Made by a program: the position numbers and the translations under genes
Assembly (NCBI RefSeq): GCF_006539945.1
Contig: NZ_BJNZ01000001.1
Coordinates: 62,001-126,000 of the forward strand
Direction of reading: 5' to 3'
Length of the DNA stretch: 64,000 bases
DNA from: Cellulosimicrobium cellulans
Lineage (GTDB): Bacteria > Actinomycetota > Actinomycetes > Actinomycetales > Cellulomonadaceae
Shown: positions 9,064 through 18,037 of the stretch, one piece after another
Position numbering within the stretch: position 1 is the first letter of the stretch
Layout of the letters: every line of letters begins with the position of its first letter
The notes under the pieces: model-generated
Databases searched by the model: none
Told to the model about the DNA's origin: nothing
What the model saw: the letters and a program-made list of their open reading frames with translations, nothing else

Positions 9064-9089
9064 ACTACCTTAGCGTGCGCTCGGTTAGT
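9064..9089. promoter_or_regulatory. Candidate TetR operator in divergent promoter region
   Basis: An imperfect 26-base palindrome: half-site ACTACCTTAGCG faces the complement of CGCTCGGTTAGT around a central TG, with 9 of the 13 half-site positions symmetrical. It lies midway between the binding-protein start (9012) and the TetR start (9152), a position from which the TetR protein could control both directions. Confidence 0.55.
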
Positions 9090-9151
9090 ATTTTCAACCG
9101 GGGCGTCCAGGCCGTACCGTTGGCGCCGACAGACTGGCGAGGGAGACGGTG

Positions 9152-9925
9152 ATGAACGAGAGCGACTCCGCAGGTGGCGGCGCCACGACGGGAACGGCAG
9201 GGGGCCGCACGACGCCGACCGCGAACCGAGGGACGCCGACCGCTAACCGAGGGACGACGACCGCGACCCGCGGCACGACGGCGGCAGGGCTGCCCGACCG
9301 ACGCATCGTCCGGGGCGAGCAGCGCCGTCGCGAGATCCTGCGCACGGCCGTCGAGGTGTTCGGCGAGCAGGGGTTCCGCGGCAGCTCGCTGCGCGAGATC
9401 GCGGCGCGCGTCGGCATCTCCGAGGCCGGGCTCCTGCACCACTTCGGCAGCAAGGCCGGCCTCCTGACCGCGACGCTCGAGGAGCGCGACCGGCGCGACC
9501 TCGTGCGGCGCACCGAGGACGAGGCCGCGGGCGCCGACCTCCTCACGACCATCCGCGACCAGGTCCGGCGCAACGCCGAGACACCGGGTCTCGTCTCGCT
9601 CCACGTGGTCGTCGCCGCCGAGGCGACGGACGCCGCCCACCCGGCCCACGACGTCGTCCGCGACCGTTACCGCGCCCTGCGCCACCAGGACGACACGCGC
9701 TTCCAGGACGCGGTCGCGCGCGGCGAGCTGCGCCCCGAGGTCGACCCGCAGGCGATCGGCCAGCTCTTCTCCGCCGTCATGGACGGCCTCCAGCTCCAGT
9801 GGCTGCTGGACCCCGACAACGTCGACATGGTCGCCCTCTTCGACCAGTTCCTCGCGCTGCTGCGCCCCGAGGGCACCCCGCCCGCAGCGCCCGAGCCCCG
9901 CACCGCCGATCAGGAGACCGCGTGA
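9152..9925 (+). CDS. TetR-family regulator of the beta-glucoside locus
   Basis: A 257-residue TetR/AcrR-type repressor. About 50 residues of low-complexity, Gly/Thr-rich sequence precede the helix-turn-helix, including a tandem TxTAxRG repeat. The DNA-binding domain (about residues 55-100) shows SLREIAARVGISEAGLLHHFG, typical of the family. The rest is the ligand-binding/dimerisation domain. The ATG at 9152 follows GGGAG by 6 bases; a GTG one codon earlier is possible. The gene overlaps the GH94-like gene by 4 bases and is divergent from the importer operon. Use of TetR rather than LacI or ROK regulation for a sugar locus is somewhat unusual. Confidence 0.88.
   Translation: MNESDSAGGGATTGTAGGRTTPTANRGTPTANRGTTTATRGTTAAGLPDRRIVRGEQRRREILRTAVEVFGEQGFRGSSLREIAARVGISEAGLLHHFGSKAGLLTATLEERDRRDLVRRTEDEAAGADLLTTIRDQVRRNAETPGLVSLHVVVAAEATDAAHPAHDVVRDRYRALRHQDDTRFQDAVARGELRPEVDPQAIGQLFSAVMDGLQLQWLLDPDNVDMVALFDQFLALLRPEGTPPAAPEPRTADQETA
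9212..9274 (+). repeat. Three 21-bp tandem repeats in TetR N-terminus
   Basis: Three consecutive 21-base units (9212, 9233, 9254) encode TPTANRG, TPTANRG and TTTATRG. They keep the frame, so copy-number change would alter only the length of the disordered N-terminal tail. Confidence 0.8.
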
Positions 9926-12900
9926 CCCTCACCGCCGCCAGCCCCGCAGGCACGACCCTCGTCGCGGGCGCGACGCTCAGCTCGGGCGAGCTGACCGTCG
10001 AGCTCACCGCCGGGGGCGACGTGCGCGCCGTCAGCACGGACGGCCTGCTCGTCAACCAGTACCTGCCGGGCGAGCACGACCGCATGCCCGGCGGCGTCCT
10101 GCTGCGCGCGACCCGCGCGGACGGCACGGTCGAGGTGGCCCGGCTCACCGGGTCGTCGCCCGCGGTGACGTCGGTCGAGGTCGGCACCGACCGCGTCGTG
10201 TGGTCGGGCGAGGCGCTCGGGCTCGCCACGCGCGTCGCGCTGACGCTCGACGGCCGCGCGCTCGTCCGGCGCGTCGACCTCACAGCGGGCGCGAGCACGC
10301 CCGCGGACGTCCGCTACGACGTCGTGCACGCCCAGGATCTCGCCCTCGCGCCGCCCGCGGCCGCGCTGTCGAGCGAGCCGTACGTGTGCCAGTACCTGCT
10401 GCACCGCGCGCTCGAGCACCCCGACGCGGGGACCGTGCTCGTCAGCCGGCAGACCATGTCCGCGCAGCCGCGCCTCCCCCTCGCCGTGGCGTTCCTCGTC
10501 GAGGGCGCGGTCGCGCACCTCACGGACGCGCTCCAGGTCTTCACGGCGCGGTCGCGGCGCGACGGCGTCCCGCACGGCCTGCTCGGGCCCGTGGACTCCG
10601 CGGTGCTCCAGTACGAGTACGCGATGCCGACCCTCGTGTCCCGGCCCCTCGACCTGTCGGGCGGCGCGGCCCGCGTGCACGCGGTGACCGTCGTGGACCC
10701 CGACGCGCCCGGACCGCTCGCGGCACACCTCGACGAGGTGGCCGGCTGGGCGGCGGCCGCGGTCGCCGCCGCGGCGGACGAGCGCTCGACCACCCCGCTG
10801 CCGCGGACCGCGTCGGTGCTGCGCGACGCGCCGCTCCTCGCGGGCGACGAGCTCGGCGAGGCCGACCTGCTCGCCGCCGTCGGGCTCGGCGCCGACGACG
10901 TGCTGCTGCCCGAGCGCGACGCCGACGGCACGCTCCTCTCGTTCTTCACCGCGGCCGGGACGCACGTGGTCGACGCGCGCAAGGACACCGTCACCGAGCG
11001 CTCGCACGGGCACGTGCTCAAGGCGGGCGACGACGTGCTCCCGACGGACGACGTGCTCTCCACGACGGCGTTCGCGCCGGGCGTCTTCGCGTCGCACGTC
11101 GTGCTCGGCAACACCACGGCCAACCGCCTCGCGACGGTGCACCGGCACCACCTCAACCTGCTCCGCAGCAGCGGGCTGCGGGTGCTCGTCGACGACGGCC
11201 GCGGGCCGCAGCTGCTCGGGCTGCCCTCCGCGCTCGTCCTCGACGTCGGCGGCGTCCGCTGGGTCTACGAGACGCCGCTCGGCCGCGTCGACGTGCGGAC
11301 GGTCGCGCACGACCGCGAGAACCGCATCGACGTGGACGTGCGCTGCGAGCGGCCGCTCCACGTGACCGCCACGCTCGAGCTCGACGACGAGGCCGGCGGC
11401 TGGGTCGCCGAGCACGTGGCCCCGACGGCGGACGTCGGCGAGGCCGTCGTCGTGCACCCCGTCCCGGGCGGCGACGTCGACGCGCACTACCCGGACCTGC
11501 GGTACGTCGTGTCGTCGAGCGCGCCCGTCGTGCTCGATCCCGAGGACCCGGCGCGCGCCTCCACCGGGACCGCGCACCGCCTCACGAGCGCGACCGACAC
11601 CGGCGCGCTCCGGCTCGCGATCACCGGCGCGCTGGACGGGGCCGACGCCGCGCTCGCGCTCGCCGCGCCGGCGCACGACCCGCTCGCCGACCTCGACGCG
11701 ACGCTCGCGCGCCACCTCGCGACCGTCCGCGGGGTCGTGCGCGGACTGCGGTTCGCGCCGCACGCGGCGCTCGAGACGCAGGAGCTCGACCTCCTCGTGC
11801 CCTGGTACGCGCACGACGCCCTGATCCACTTCCTCGTCCCGCACGGCCTGGAGCAGTACTCGGGCGCGGCGTGGGGCACGCGCGACGTGTGCCAGGGACC
11901 GTTCGAGCTCGCGCTCGCGGGCGGTCGCTACGACGTGGCGCGGGCGATCGTGCTGCGCGTCCTCGCGCACCAGCACACGGGGGGCGAGTTCCCCCAGTGG
12001 TTCATGTTCGACGCGTACGGCGAGCGCTACAACGACTCCTCGCACGGCGACGTCGTGGTGTGGCCGCTGTTCGCGCTCGCGCAGTACCTCGACGCGAGCG
12101 GTGACCTCGCGGTGCTCGACGAGCCGGTCCCGTTCTGGGACCACGCGCACCGGCGCCCCGCCGCGTCCGGGCCCGACGCGGCGGCGACCGTGCGCGACCA
12201 CGTCGCGCGCCTGCTCGACCACCTCGAGGCCGACCGCCTGCCCGGCACCGCCCTGCCCGCGTACGGCGAGGGCGACTGGGACGACACGCTCCAGCCCGCC
12301 GACCCGCGCATGCGCACGGACCTCGCGTCCACGTGGACGTCCGCGCTGCTCGTGCAGGCCGCCCAGCTGCTCGCCCGCACCACGTCCGGCAGCGACGACC
12401 ACGCCGCGCTCTCGGCGCGCGCCGGGGCCCTGGCCGCCGAGGTGCGCGCGGACCTGCGCGAGCGCGCGCTCGTCGACGGCGTCATGGCCGGGTACGTGCG
12501 CCACGGCGCCGACGGCGACGAGCTCGTCATCCACCCGTCCGAGACCGTCTCCGGGATGCGGTACCGCCTCATCCCCATGACGCAGTCGATCATCGCGGGG
12601 ATCCTCACGCCCGAGGAGGCGGAGGAGCACGAGCGCCTCGTGGTCGAGCACCTCCACTTCCCCGACGGCGTGCGCCTCATGGACCACCCCGCCGCGTTCG
12701 ACGAGGGCATCCCGCACACGTTCCTGCGGGCCGAGCAGGCGGCGAACGTCGGCCGCGAGATCGGGCTCATGTACGTGCACGCGCACATCCGCTACGTCGA
12801 GGCGCTCGCGGCACTGGGGCGTGGCCGCGCGCTCGACGAGCTGCTGCGCATCAGCCCGGTCGACCTCGGCCGTCGCCTCGCGCACGCCGCGCCCCGGCAG

Positions 12901-13353
12901 CGCAACGCGTACTTCTCGTCGAGCGACGCCGACTTCCCGGACCGCCAGAGCTTCGCGCGCGACTTCGACCGGCTGCGCGACGGCACGGTGGGCGTGCGGG
13001 GCGGCTGGCGCGTGTACTCCAGCGGGCCGGGCATCTACCTGCGCCAGCTCGTCCAGGGCGTGCTCGGGCTCACGGAGCAGCCCGGGACGCTCCTCGTCGA
13101 CCCCGTGCTGCCCGCGGCGGCCGACGGCCTCGCCGTGGACCTCGAGCTCGCCGGGCGGACGCGCCGGGTCGTCTACCGGATCGCCCAGCCCGGCCAGGGC
13201 GTCCGGGTGCGCGCGGGATCCGACCTCGGCGCGCTCGGCGACGTCCCCACGACCCCGAGGGCGGGCGACTACCGCGAACGCGGCGTCGTCGTCGCGACGC
13301 GCGACCTCGGCGACGCGGGGCTCGTCGAGATCACGGTGCCCGTGGGGTCGTAG
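9922..13353 (+). CDS. GH94-like glycoside phosphorylase (possible 1,2-beta-oligoglucan phosphorylase)
   Basis: A 1143-residue cytoplasmic protein. The N-terminal ~600 residues are beta-rich. The C-terminal (alpha/alpha)6 part, from about residue 610, carries a WGTRDVCQGP segment and GEGDWDD near residue 783, which corresponds to the GDWND motif holding the general acid of GH94 phosphorylases. The length far exceeds cellobiose phosphorylases (~800) and resembles the ~1100-residue 1,2-beta-oligoglucan phosphorylases. A GTG start overlaps the TetR stop (GTGA), with CAGGAG 5 bases upstream. Family knowledge: such enzymes occur with a sugar ABC importer and a beta-glucosidase, as here. The specificity is inference; another GH94 or GH36-type activity is possible. 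Confidence 0.7.
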   Translation: MTLTAASPAGTTLVAGATLSSGELTVELTAGGDVRAVSTDGLLVNQYLPGEHDRMPGGVLLRATRADGTVEVARLTGSSPAVTSVEVGTDRVVWSGEALGLATRVALTLDGRALVRRVDLTAGASTPADVRYDVVHAQDLALAPPAAALSSEPYVCQYLLHRALEHPDAGTVLVSRQTMSAQPRLPLAVAFLVEGAVAHLTDALQVFTARSRRDGVPHGLLGPVDSAVLQYEYAMPTLVSRPLDLSGGAARVHAVTVVDPDAPGPLAAHLDEVAGWAAAAVAAAADERSTTPLPRTASVLRDAPLLAGDELGEADLLAAVGLGADDVLLPERDADGTLLSFFTAAGTHVVDARKDTVTERSHGHVLKAGDDVLPTDDVLSTTAFAPGVFASHVVLGNTTANRLATVHRHHLNLLRSSGLRVLVDDGRGPQLLGLPSALVLDVGGVRWVYETPLGRVDVRTVAHDRENRIDVDVRCERPLHVTATLELDDEAGGWVAEHVAPTADVGEAVVVHPVPGGDVDAHYPDLRYVVSSSAPVVLDPEDPARASTGTAHRLTSATDTGALRLAITGALDGADAALALAAPAHDPLADLDATLARHLATVRGVVRGLRFAPHAALETQELDLLVPWYAHDALIHFLVPHGLEQYSGAAWGTRDVCQGPFELALAGGRYDVARAIVLRVLAHQHTGGEFPQWFMFDAYGERYNDSSHGDVVVWPLFALAQYLDASGDLAVLDEPVPFWDHAHRRPAASGPDAAATVRDHVARLLDHLEADRLPGTALPAYGEGDWDDTLQPADPRMRTDLASTWTSALLVQAAQLLARTTSGSDDHAALSARAGALAAEVRADLRERALVDGVMAGYVRHGADGDELVIHPSETVSGMRYRLIPMTQSIIAGILTPEEAEEHERLVVEHLHFPDGVRLMDHPAAFDEGIPHTFLRAEQAANVGREIGLMYVHAHIRYVEALAALGRGRALDELLRISPVDLGRRLAHAAPRQRNAYFSSSDADFPDRQSFARDFDRLRDGTVGVRGGWRVYSSGPGIYLRQLVQGVLGLTEQPGTLLVDPVLPAAADGLAVDLELAGRTRRVVYRIAQPGQGVRVRAGSDLGALGDVPTTPRAGDYRERGVVVATRDLGDAGLVEITVPVGS

Positions 13354-13463
13354 GGCCCGAGATCCCGCCGTCGCCGGGCGTGGCCCCGTGCGGCGGCCCG
13401 AGGCGCTAGCCTTCGGACCACGCCGCCGTCGGGACGGCGCCACCCGCGATAAAGGAGCACGCC

Positions 13464-14057
13464 GTGAGCCAGCCTCCGTACCAGCAGTACCCGGGCGGCG
13501 ACGCCCAGCAGCCCCCGCAGGCGCCCCCGCCGTACGGGCAGGGGCAGCCCGCCTACGGGCAGCCTGCCGCCCCCGGGCCCTACGGCGAGCAGGCGCCGTA
13601 CGGCCAGGGTCAGCCCGCGTACGGCCAGCCCGCGCCGCCCGAGCAGCATCAGCCGGCGTACGGGCAGATGGCGCCGCAGGCTCCTCCCGCGACGCCGTAC
13701 CCGCCGCAGGGCCAGCAGCCCTACGGGGCGCCGTACCCGCCCCAGGGCCAGCAGCCGTACGGCCCGCCGTACGGTCAGCCCGGCTACGGCGGTCAGCCGG
13801 GTTACGGCGCGTACGCCCCCGTCGGCCCGCAGCCGATGACGTGGCGCACGATCCTCGCGTACGTGTTCAGCCCGATCGCGGTGTTCTTCCTGCCGATCGT
13901 GTTCGGCGTGCTCGCGATCGTCTTCTCCGCGATCGCGGCTCGCCGGAACGAGAAGACGGCGAAGATCGCGCTCGGGATCGCGATCGCGTGCACGGCTCTC
14001 GGCTTCATCCTGGGGGCGATCAGCGGCGTCCGGACCTTCCAGGAGCTCGCGGGCTGA
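13464..14057 (+). CDS. Small membrane protein with Gly/Pro/Gln/Tyr-rich N-terminus
   Basis: A 197-residue protein. Residues 1 to about 125 are low complexity with recurring PYGQ, QPAYG and PPQG words and are probably disordered. Two hydrophobic segments follow (about 130-155 and 168-190), matching the DUF4190-type layout of actinobacterial membrane proteins. A clear AAAGGAG sits upstream of the GTG start. The function is unknown. It is flanked by unrelated genes. Confidence 0.8.
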   Translation: MSQPPYQQYPGGDAQQPPQAPPPYGQGQPAYGQPAAPGPYGEQAPYGQGQPAYGQPAPPEQHQPAYGQMAPQAPPATPYPPQGQQPYGAPYPPQGQQPYGPPYGQPGYGGQPGYGAYAPVGPQPMTWRTILAYVFSPIAVFFLPIVFGVLAIVFSAIAARRNEKTAKIALGIAIACTALGFILGAISGVRTFQELAG

Positions 14058-14093
14058 CCGGCGAGCCGGGGCGGCCACGCCCGTCCCGGCCGG

Positions 14094-15206
14094 TCAGGCG
14101 CAGTCGACCCCGGCGTACGGCGTCTCGACGACGGCGGGGCCGTCCTCGGTCGCCACCGTCAGCGTGGCCGTGCCGGGCTCGGCCGTCACGGACCGGGTGC
14201 TGAACGACTGGTAGGCGTTGCGGCCCGGCTGGACGCCGCCGAAGGACCGCTCGCCCGCCGGCGTGGCGAGCGTGAGGTCGACCGCGTCCTCGCCGACGTT
14301 CAGCGCGCGCACGGCGACGTGCGCCGTCCCTGCCAGGCACCGCGCGTCGACCTCGACGTGGACGGGCGGGAGCTCGCGGACCCGCACGTCGCGGTAGGAC
14401 ACGACGTCGGGCGCGGACCCGTGCGCCTGGAGACCGACGTACCCGACGAGGCCGCGGCTGCTCGAGCCCGGGTCGAGCGGGCGGTCGGGGAACGGGACGC
14501 CGGGGAGGTTCTCGTACTCGTTGATGACGACCCCGTCCCGGATCACCGTGTAGTGCTGCCCGACGACGCGCACCTCCAGCTCGTTCCACGTGCCCTTGGC
14601 GGTGGGGCGCGCGCGGTCGAGGCCGATGTCCGCGAAGCCGTAGACCGAGCCGGTCTTGCGCGGGTCGTTCGACCCGCCCTCGGGGGAGTCGTTGACCTGG
14701 ATCTCGTGCCCGCAGTTGACCGCGATCCACGAGAGGTTGCCCGTCTCGTTGCCGTTGAACGTCGTCGGGCAACCCTCGACGGGGCCGGACAGGTCGGGGA
14801 ACCGGACCTGCACGCCGCTGTTGGCGCGCGCGTCCCCGGGGGCGTCGTCGCGGAGCTGCACGACGAGCGAGAAGTCGCCGTACTGCCGGACCGGGTACCA
14901 GAGGGTGCCGAACCCGCCGCCCGCGCCCGCCCGGGAGCGGATCGTGCCGTCGTCGAGCAGGTCGAACCCGCCGTCGCCGGCGTACTCCCACGCGTCGAAG
15001 GACTCGGCGGTGCCGTCGAAGATCACGTCGTACTCCTCGCCGGGCGCCACGGCCGTCGGGGCCCCGGGTGCCGTGGTCTCCGGTGCCGTGGGCACGACCG
15101 CCGCGGCCGGCGCCGCGAGCGCGACCCCGACGGCGAGCGCGGCCGCTCCCGCGAGGCGGGCGCGGTGCGCCCGGCGGAGGACGGGGGGACGGGTGGTGCT
15201 CGACAT
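14094..15206 (-). CDS. Secreted DUF1080 (3-keto-disaccharide hydrolase-like) protein
   Basis: A 370-residue exported protein with a signal peptide over about residues 1-35. Residues 50-285 form a DUF1080 concanavalin-like fold, with the typical patterns GFGTLWY, NSGVQVRFPD and the Asn/Trp-rich strands. Family knowledge: some DUF1080 members hydrolyse 3-keto-glycosides. The last ~80 residues are a separate module that also ends the GH92 enzyme at 44.2 kb, with shared CLAG, VAVRA, NV and NAYQSF positions. ATG at 15206 is preceded by GAGGGAG. It is divergent from a GntR regulator, which may control it. Confidence 0.82.
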   Translation of the reverse strand: MSSTTRPPVLRRAHRARLAGAAALAVGVALAAPAAAVVPTAPETTAPGAPTAVAPGEEYDVIFDGTAESFDAWEYAGDGGFDLLDDGTIRSRAGAGGGFGTLWYPVRQYGDFSLVVQLRDDAPGDARANSGVQVRFPDLSGPVEGCPTTFNGNETGNLSWIAVNCGHEIQVNDSPEGGSNDPRKTGSVYGFADIGLDRARPTAKGTWNELEVRVVGQHYTVIRDGVVINEYENLPGVPFPDRPLDPGSSSRGLVGYVGLQAHGSAPDVVSYRDVRVRELPPVHVEVDARCLAGTAHVAVRALNVGEDAVDLTLATPAGERSFGGVQPGRNAYQSFSTRSVTAEPGTATLTVATEDGPAVVETPYAGVDCA

Positions 15207-15350
15207 CGGAACTCCCTCGTTCGACGCGTGTCCCTCCACCCTCGCACGGATGCCGGGCGCTCTCCACGGCACGGGGAGCGAGCGTGCAGCCGGGGCCGCG
15301 GGACGTCCGCACCCGCGTGCGCGCGTCGGGCGCGGTGGGAGAATCGACCG

Positions 15351-16007
15351 GTGTCCGGAGCCGAGGAGCGAGTGCTGGAGTCCGCCCGGGTCGCGGCGAC
15401 GCTGCGCGACGAGATCCTCGACGGGGTGCGACGACCGGGGTCCCGGCTGGTCGAGCGGGACCTGGCGGCCGACTTCGGCGTGAGCCGCATCCCCGTGCGC
15501 GACGCGCTCAAGGCGCTCGAGGGGGAGGGGCTCGTCGTGCTGCGGCCGCACACGTGGGCCGTGGTGCGCGAGTTCTCCGACGCAGACCTCGCGGACCTCG
15601 ACGAGGTCCGCGAGGTGCTGGAGCCGCTCGCGTTCCGCCTCGCGGCCGAGCGCCACGGCCCGGAGGGCCTGGAGCGGCTGCGGAGCGCGCTCGCGAGCGA
15701 GCAGGAGGGTGCTCGGACAGCCGACAGCGTCGGGTCGCGCCGGTCGGCGGCCGACTTCCACGAGATCGTGACCGAGCTCGCCGACAACCAGCTCCTGCGG
15801 GACATGATGCAGGGCATCCGCAGCCGCGTGCGCTGGGCGCTGTCGCAGCACGACGACCTCGCGCACGTGACCGAGGAGCACGCGGCGCTGTTCGAGGCGG
15901 TCGCGTCGCGGGACGGCGAGCGTGCGGCCGCCCTGGCGGAGGCGCACGTCGACAGCAGCCGGCGCCAGCGCGCCGCGCACGTCGCGGCCCTGCGCTCGGA
16001 GGGCTGA
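15351..16007 (+). CDS. GntR-family regulator (FadR/FCD subfamily)
   Basis: A 218-residue regulator. The winged-helix domain covers about residues 10-75 (LVERDLAADFGVSRIPVRDAL is split across its recognition helix). An all-helical FCD ligand-binding domain fills residues 85-210, with Asp/His positions that bind a metal in this subfamily. The GTG start at 15351 follows GGGAGA by 8 bases. It is divergent from the DUF1080 gene, suggesting control of that gene in response to a carboxylate or sugar acid; the ligand is unknown. Confidence 0.88.
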   Translation: MSGAEERVLESARVAATLRDEILDGVRRPGSRLVERDLAADFGVSRIPVRDALKALEGEGLVVLRPHTWAVVREFSDADLADLDEVREVLEPLAFRLAAERHGPEGLERLRSALASEQEGARTADSVGSRRSAADFHEIVTELADNQLLRDMMQGIRSRVRWALSQHDDLAHVTEEHAALFEAVASRDGERAAALAEAHVDSSRRQRAAHVAALRSEG

Positions 16008-16035
16008 CCCGGCCTCGTCGGGGCCGTGCCGGGGC

Positions 16036-16473
16036 TCAGACGGGGCCGGCTGTCCCGTCGTGCGACGTGGCCGGCCGGGCGGGGAGCTCGGTCGCCTTCT
16101 GCCACGACCCGACCAGCCGCCCGTCGCTCGTCTCGAGCCGGAACGGCGCGAGCGGGAGGTTGCCCGCACGGCGGCGAGCGCGGAGCACGTCGATCGCGTC
16201 CTCGTCGCTGTCCGCGCCGAACGGCTCGCCGCGGCGTGCGCCGGTGACGGTGACCACGCGGTAGCGGGTCATGCTGTCGTCGTCGTGGTGGACGTCGTCG
16301 GCGAGCGCGGCGACCTCCTTGGCGACCTCGAGGTTCGGCAGCGCGACCCAGGTGCGTCCCGGCCCGTCGAGCGTCCAGCCGTCGGCGTCGTCGCGCCGGA
16401 TCACGTACTCGCGCGACGCGCTGCGGGCGCGCCAGGTCGCGTCGTCTTCGGCAGTCCAGGTGAGTGTGTTCAT
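16036..16473 (-). CDS. Hypothetical protein
   Basis: A 145-residue soluble protein beginning MNTLTWTAEDD, with alternating short beta-type segments and an acidic middle (HHDDDS). No signal peptide, membrane segment or recognised family is visible. The start is uncertain because no Shine-Dalgarno precedes this ATG; in-frame codons extend further upstream. It is convergent with the GntR gene. The sequence pattern and codon use look like a real gene. Confidence 0.6.
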   Translation of the reverse strand: MNTLTWTAEDDATWRARSASREYVIRRDDADGWTLDGPGRTWVALPNLEVAKEVAALADDVHHDDDSMTRYRVVTVTGARRGEPFGADSDEDAIDVLRARRRAGNLPLAPFRLETSDGRLVGSWQKATELPARPATSHDGTAGPV

Positions 16474-16672
16474 GAGCGCTGGTGCGGGTCGGACGGCGGT
16501 CCGGTCACTCGGCGGTCGAGCGGTTGTCCCCCCTGCCGTCGTCCGGTGACCCACCCGCAGCGTACGCGGCCCGCGCCGCTGACGTGTCCACCCTGAGGAG
16601 GAGATCGCCCGTCGGGCACGTCACACCGCGCCGCCGCGGCTGCCGGTCGCCGGGGGGGGTCCGCCCGTCCGG

Positions 16673-17947
16673 CTACCCCAGGCGTTCCTCCAGGAGATCC
16701 GCAGCGGCTCGTGCGCCACCCAGCGACCGCAGCTCGCTCCCGAGGCGGGCGGCCGCAGCACGGTAGGCCGGGTCGGTGGCGACCTCGCGGCAGGCGTCCC
16801 TGACCGCCTCGGGCCGCGGCGTCCCGGTGCGCAGGTTCACGCCGGCGCCGTGCCAGCCGACGCGCGCCGCGACCTCCGGCTTGTCGAGGTCCCCGCCCGC
16901 GACCACGAGCGGGACGTCGTGCCGCAGCGCCTGGAGGACGCCGCCGTAGCCGCCGTTCGTGATCATCACCGAGGTCCGGGGCAGGAGCTCGGGGTAGGGG
17001 ACCATCGGCGCGACGCGGGCGTTCGCGGGCAGCGGTCCGGGCAACGGCTCGGTCCGGTGGCCCAGCCCGACGACGACGAGCACGTCCTGGTCGGCGAGCG
17101 CCTCGAGCGTGGGCAGGATCAGGTCGCGCGGGTCGACGTTCGCGGTGCCCTGCGTGACGTGGACGACGGGCGCGCCGGCGTGGACGACGTCGTCCCACCA
17201 CGGCGGGAGCGAGCCCGGGGCCGGCGCCGTCCCGTCGTCGGTGAGGTCGCCGACGAAGCGGATGTGCGGGGGCAGGTCGTCGCGCGGGTAGTCGAGGCCG
17301 GGCGAACCGGCCGCGGCGACGAGGAACGGCGAGTACCACATCGTCGCGAAGGTCGCGGTGTCCGGCGCGAGCCCGGCCGACCGTCGCGTGCGCTGGTAGC
17401 GCCGGGTCAGCGCGGCGGTGCCCGCCCCCGAGACGGCGCCGAGCACCGCGTCGCGCGCCCTGCCGACGACGCCGACGCCCGGGGTGAGCCCGAGGCCCGT
17501 CGGCGGGATGCCCTTGCCGGGCAGCCAGACCGCGATCGGCGAGACCGTCGCCCACGGCGACCGGAGCCGCTCGGCCGCGAACCGGGTCCCGAGCGCCATC
17601 GGGTCGCCCGCGAGCAGGTCCCAGGGTTCGTCGTCGTGCAGCGCGAGGAGGTCCTCGGCCTGCGCGGGCGCGGTCCCGAGAAAGAGGTCCTCGAGGTTGT
17701 GGAGCACCTGCCGGAACCCCTTGCGGTCCTGGAGGCGCGGGAAGGTCGCGGCAAGGTCGCGCTCGTCGAAGTCGGGCGCTGCGACCCAGGGGACGCCGCG
17801 AGCTCCGACGTCGTCGAACATCGCGACGTACGACCTGCCGGTGTAGACGCGGACGCCGTGGCCGCGGCGGACGAGCTCGGCGGCGACCGCCCGGATCGGC
17901 CGGGCGTGCCCGGCGAACGGCATCGCTGTCAGCAGGATCGAGGCCAT
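16673..17947 (-). CDS. MGT-type UDP-glycosyltransferase (GT1)
   Basis: A 424-residue GT-B fold enzyme. The N-terminus MASILLTAMPFAGHARP is the acceptor-domain beginning of macrolide/flavonol-type glycosyltransferases. The C-terminal nucleotide-sugar site appears as VHVTQGT near residue 260 and TNGGYGG near residue 330, the bacterial counterpart of the PSPG region. It probably transfers a sugar to a small hydrophobic acceptor. No aglycone biosynthesis genes are nearby, so a xenobiotic- or antibiotic-inactivating role is possible. It is divergent from the Pro-rich membrane protein gene. Confidence 0.87.
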   Translation of the reverse strand: MASILLTAMPFAGHARPIRAVAAELVRRGHGVRVYTGRSYVAMFDDVGARGVPWVAAPDFDERDLAATFPRLQDRKGFRQVLHNLEDLFLGTAPAQAEDLLALHDDEPWDLLAGDPMALGTRFAAERLRSPWATVSPIAVWLPGKGIPPTGLGLTPGVGVVGRARDAVLGAVSGAGTAALTRRYQRTRRSAGLAPDTATFATMWYSPFLVAAAGSPGLDYPRDDLPPHIRFVGDLTDDGTAPAPGSLPPWWDDVVHAGAPVVHVTQGTANVDPRDLILPTLEALADQDVLVVVGLGHRTEPLPGPLPANARVAPMVPYPELLPRTSVMITNGGYGGVLQALRHDVPLVVAGGDLDKPEVAARVGWHGAGVNLRTGTPRPEAVRDACREVATDPAYRAAAARLGSELRSLGGARAAADLLEERLG

Positions 17948-18037
17948 GGGGCAAGCATGACCCCTCGTCGGTGTCTCGGCCCGCGAGCGGTGACCGGCTA
18001 CCCTGCACGAGCCGCCCGCGACGAGAGGACCCGCCCG

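Noticed and set aside
9910-13443. A 1177-codon antisense frame opposite the GH94-like gene
   Set aside because: It mirrors the phosphorylase frame, is Arg/Val/His-rich without motifs, and has no ribosome site.
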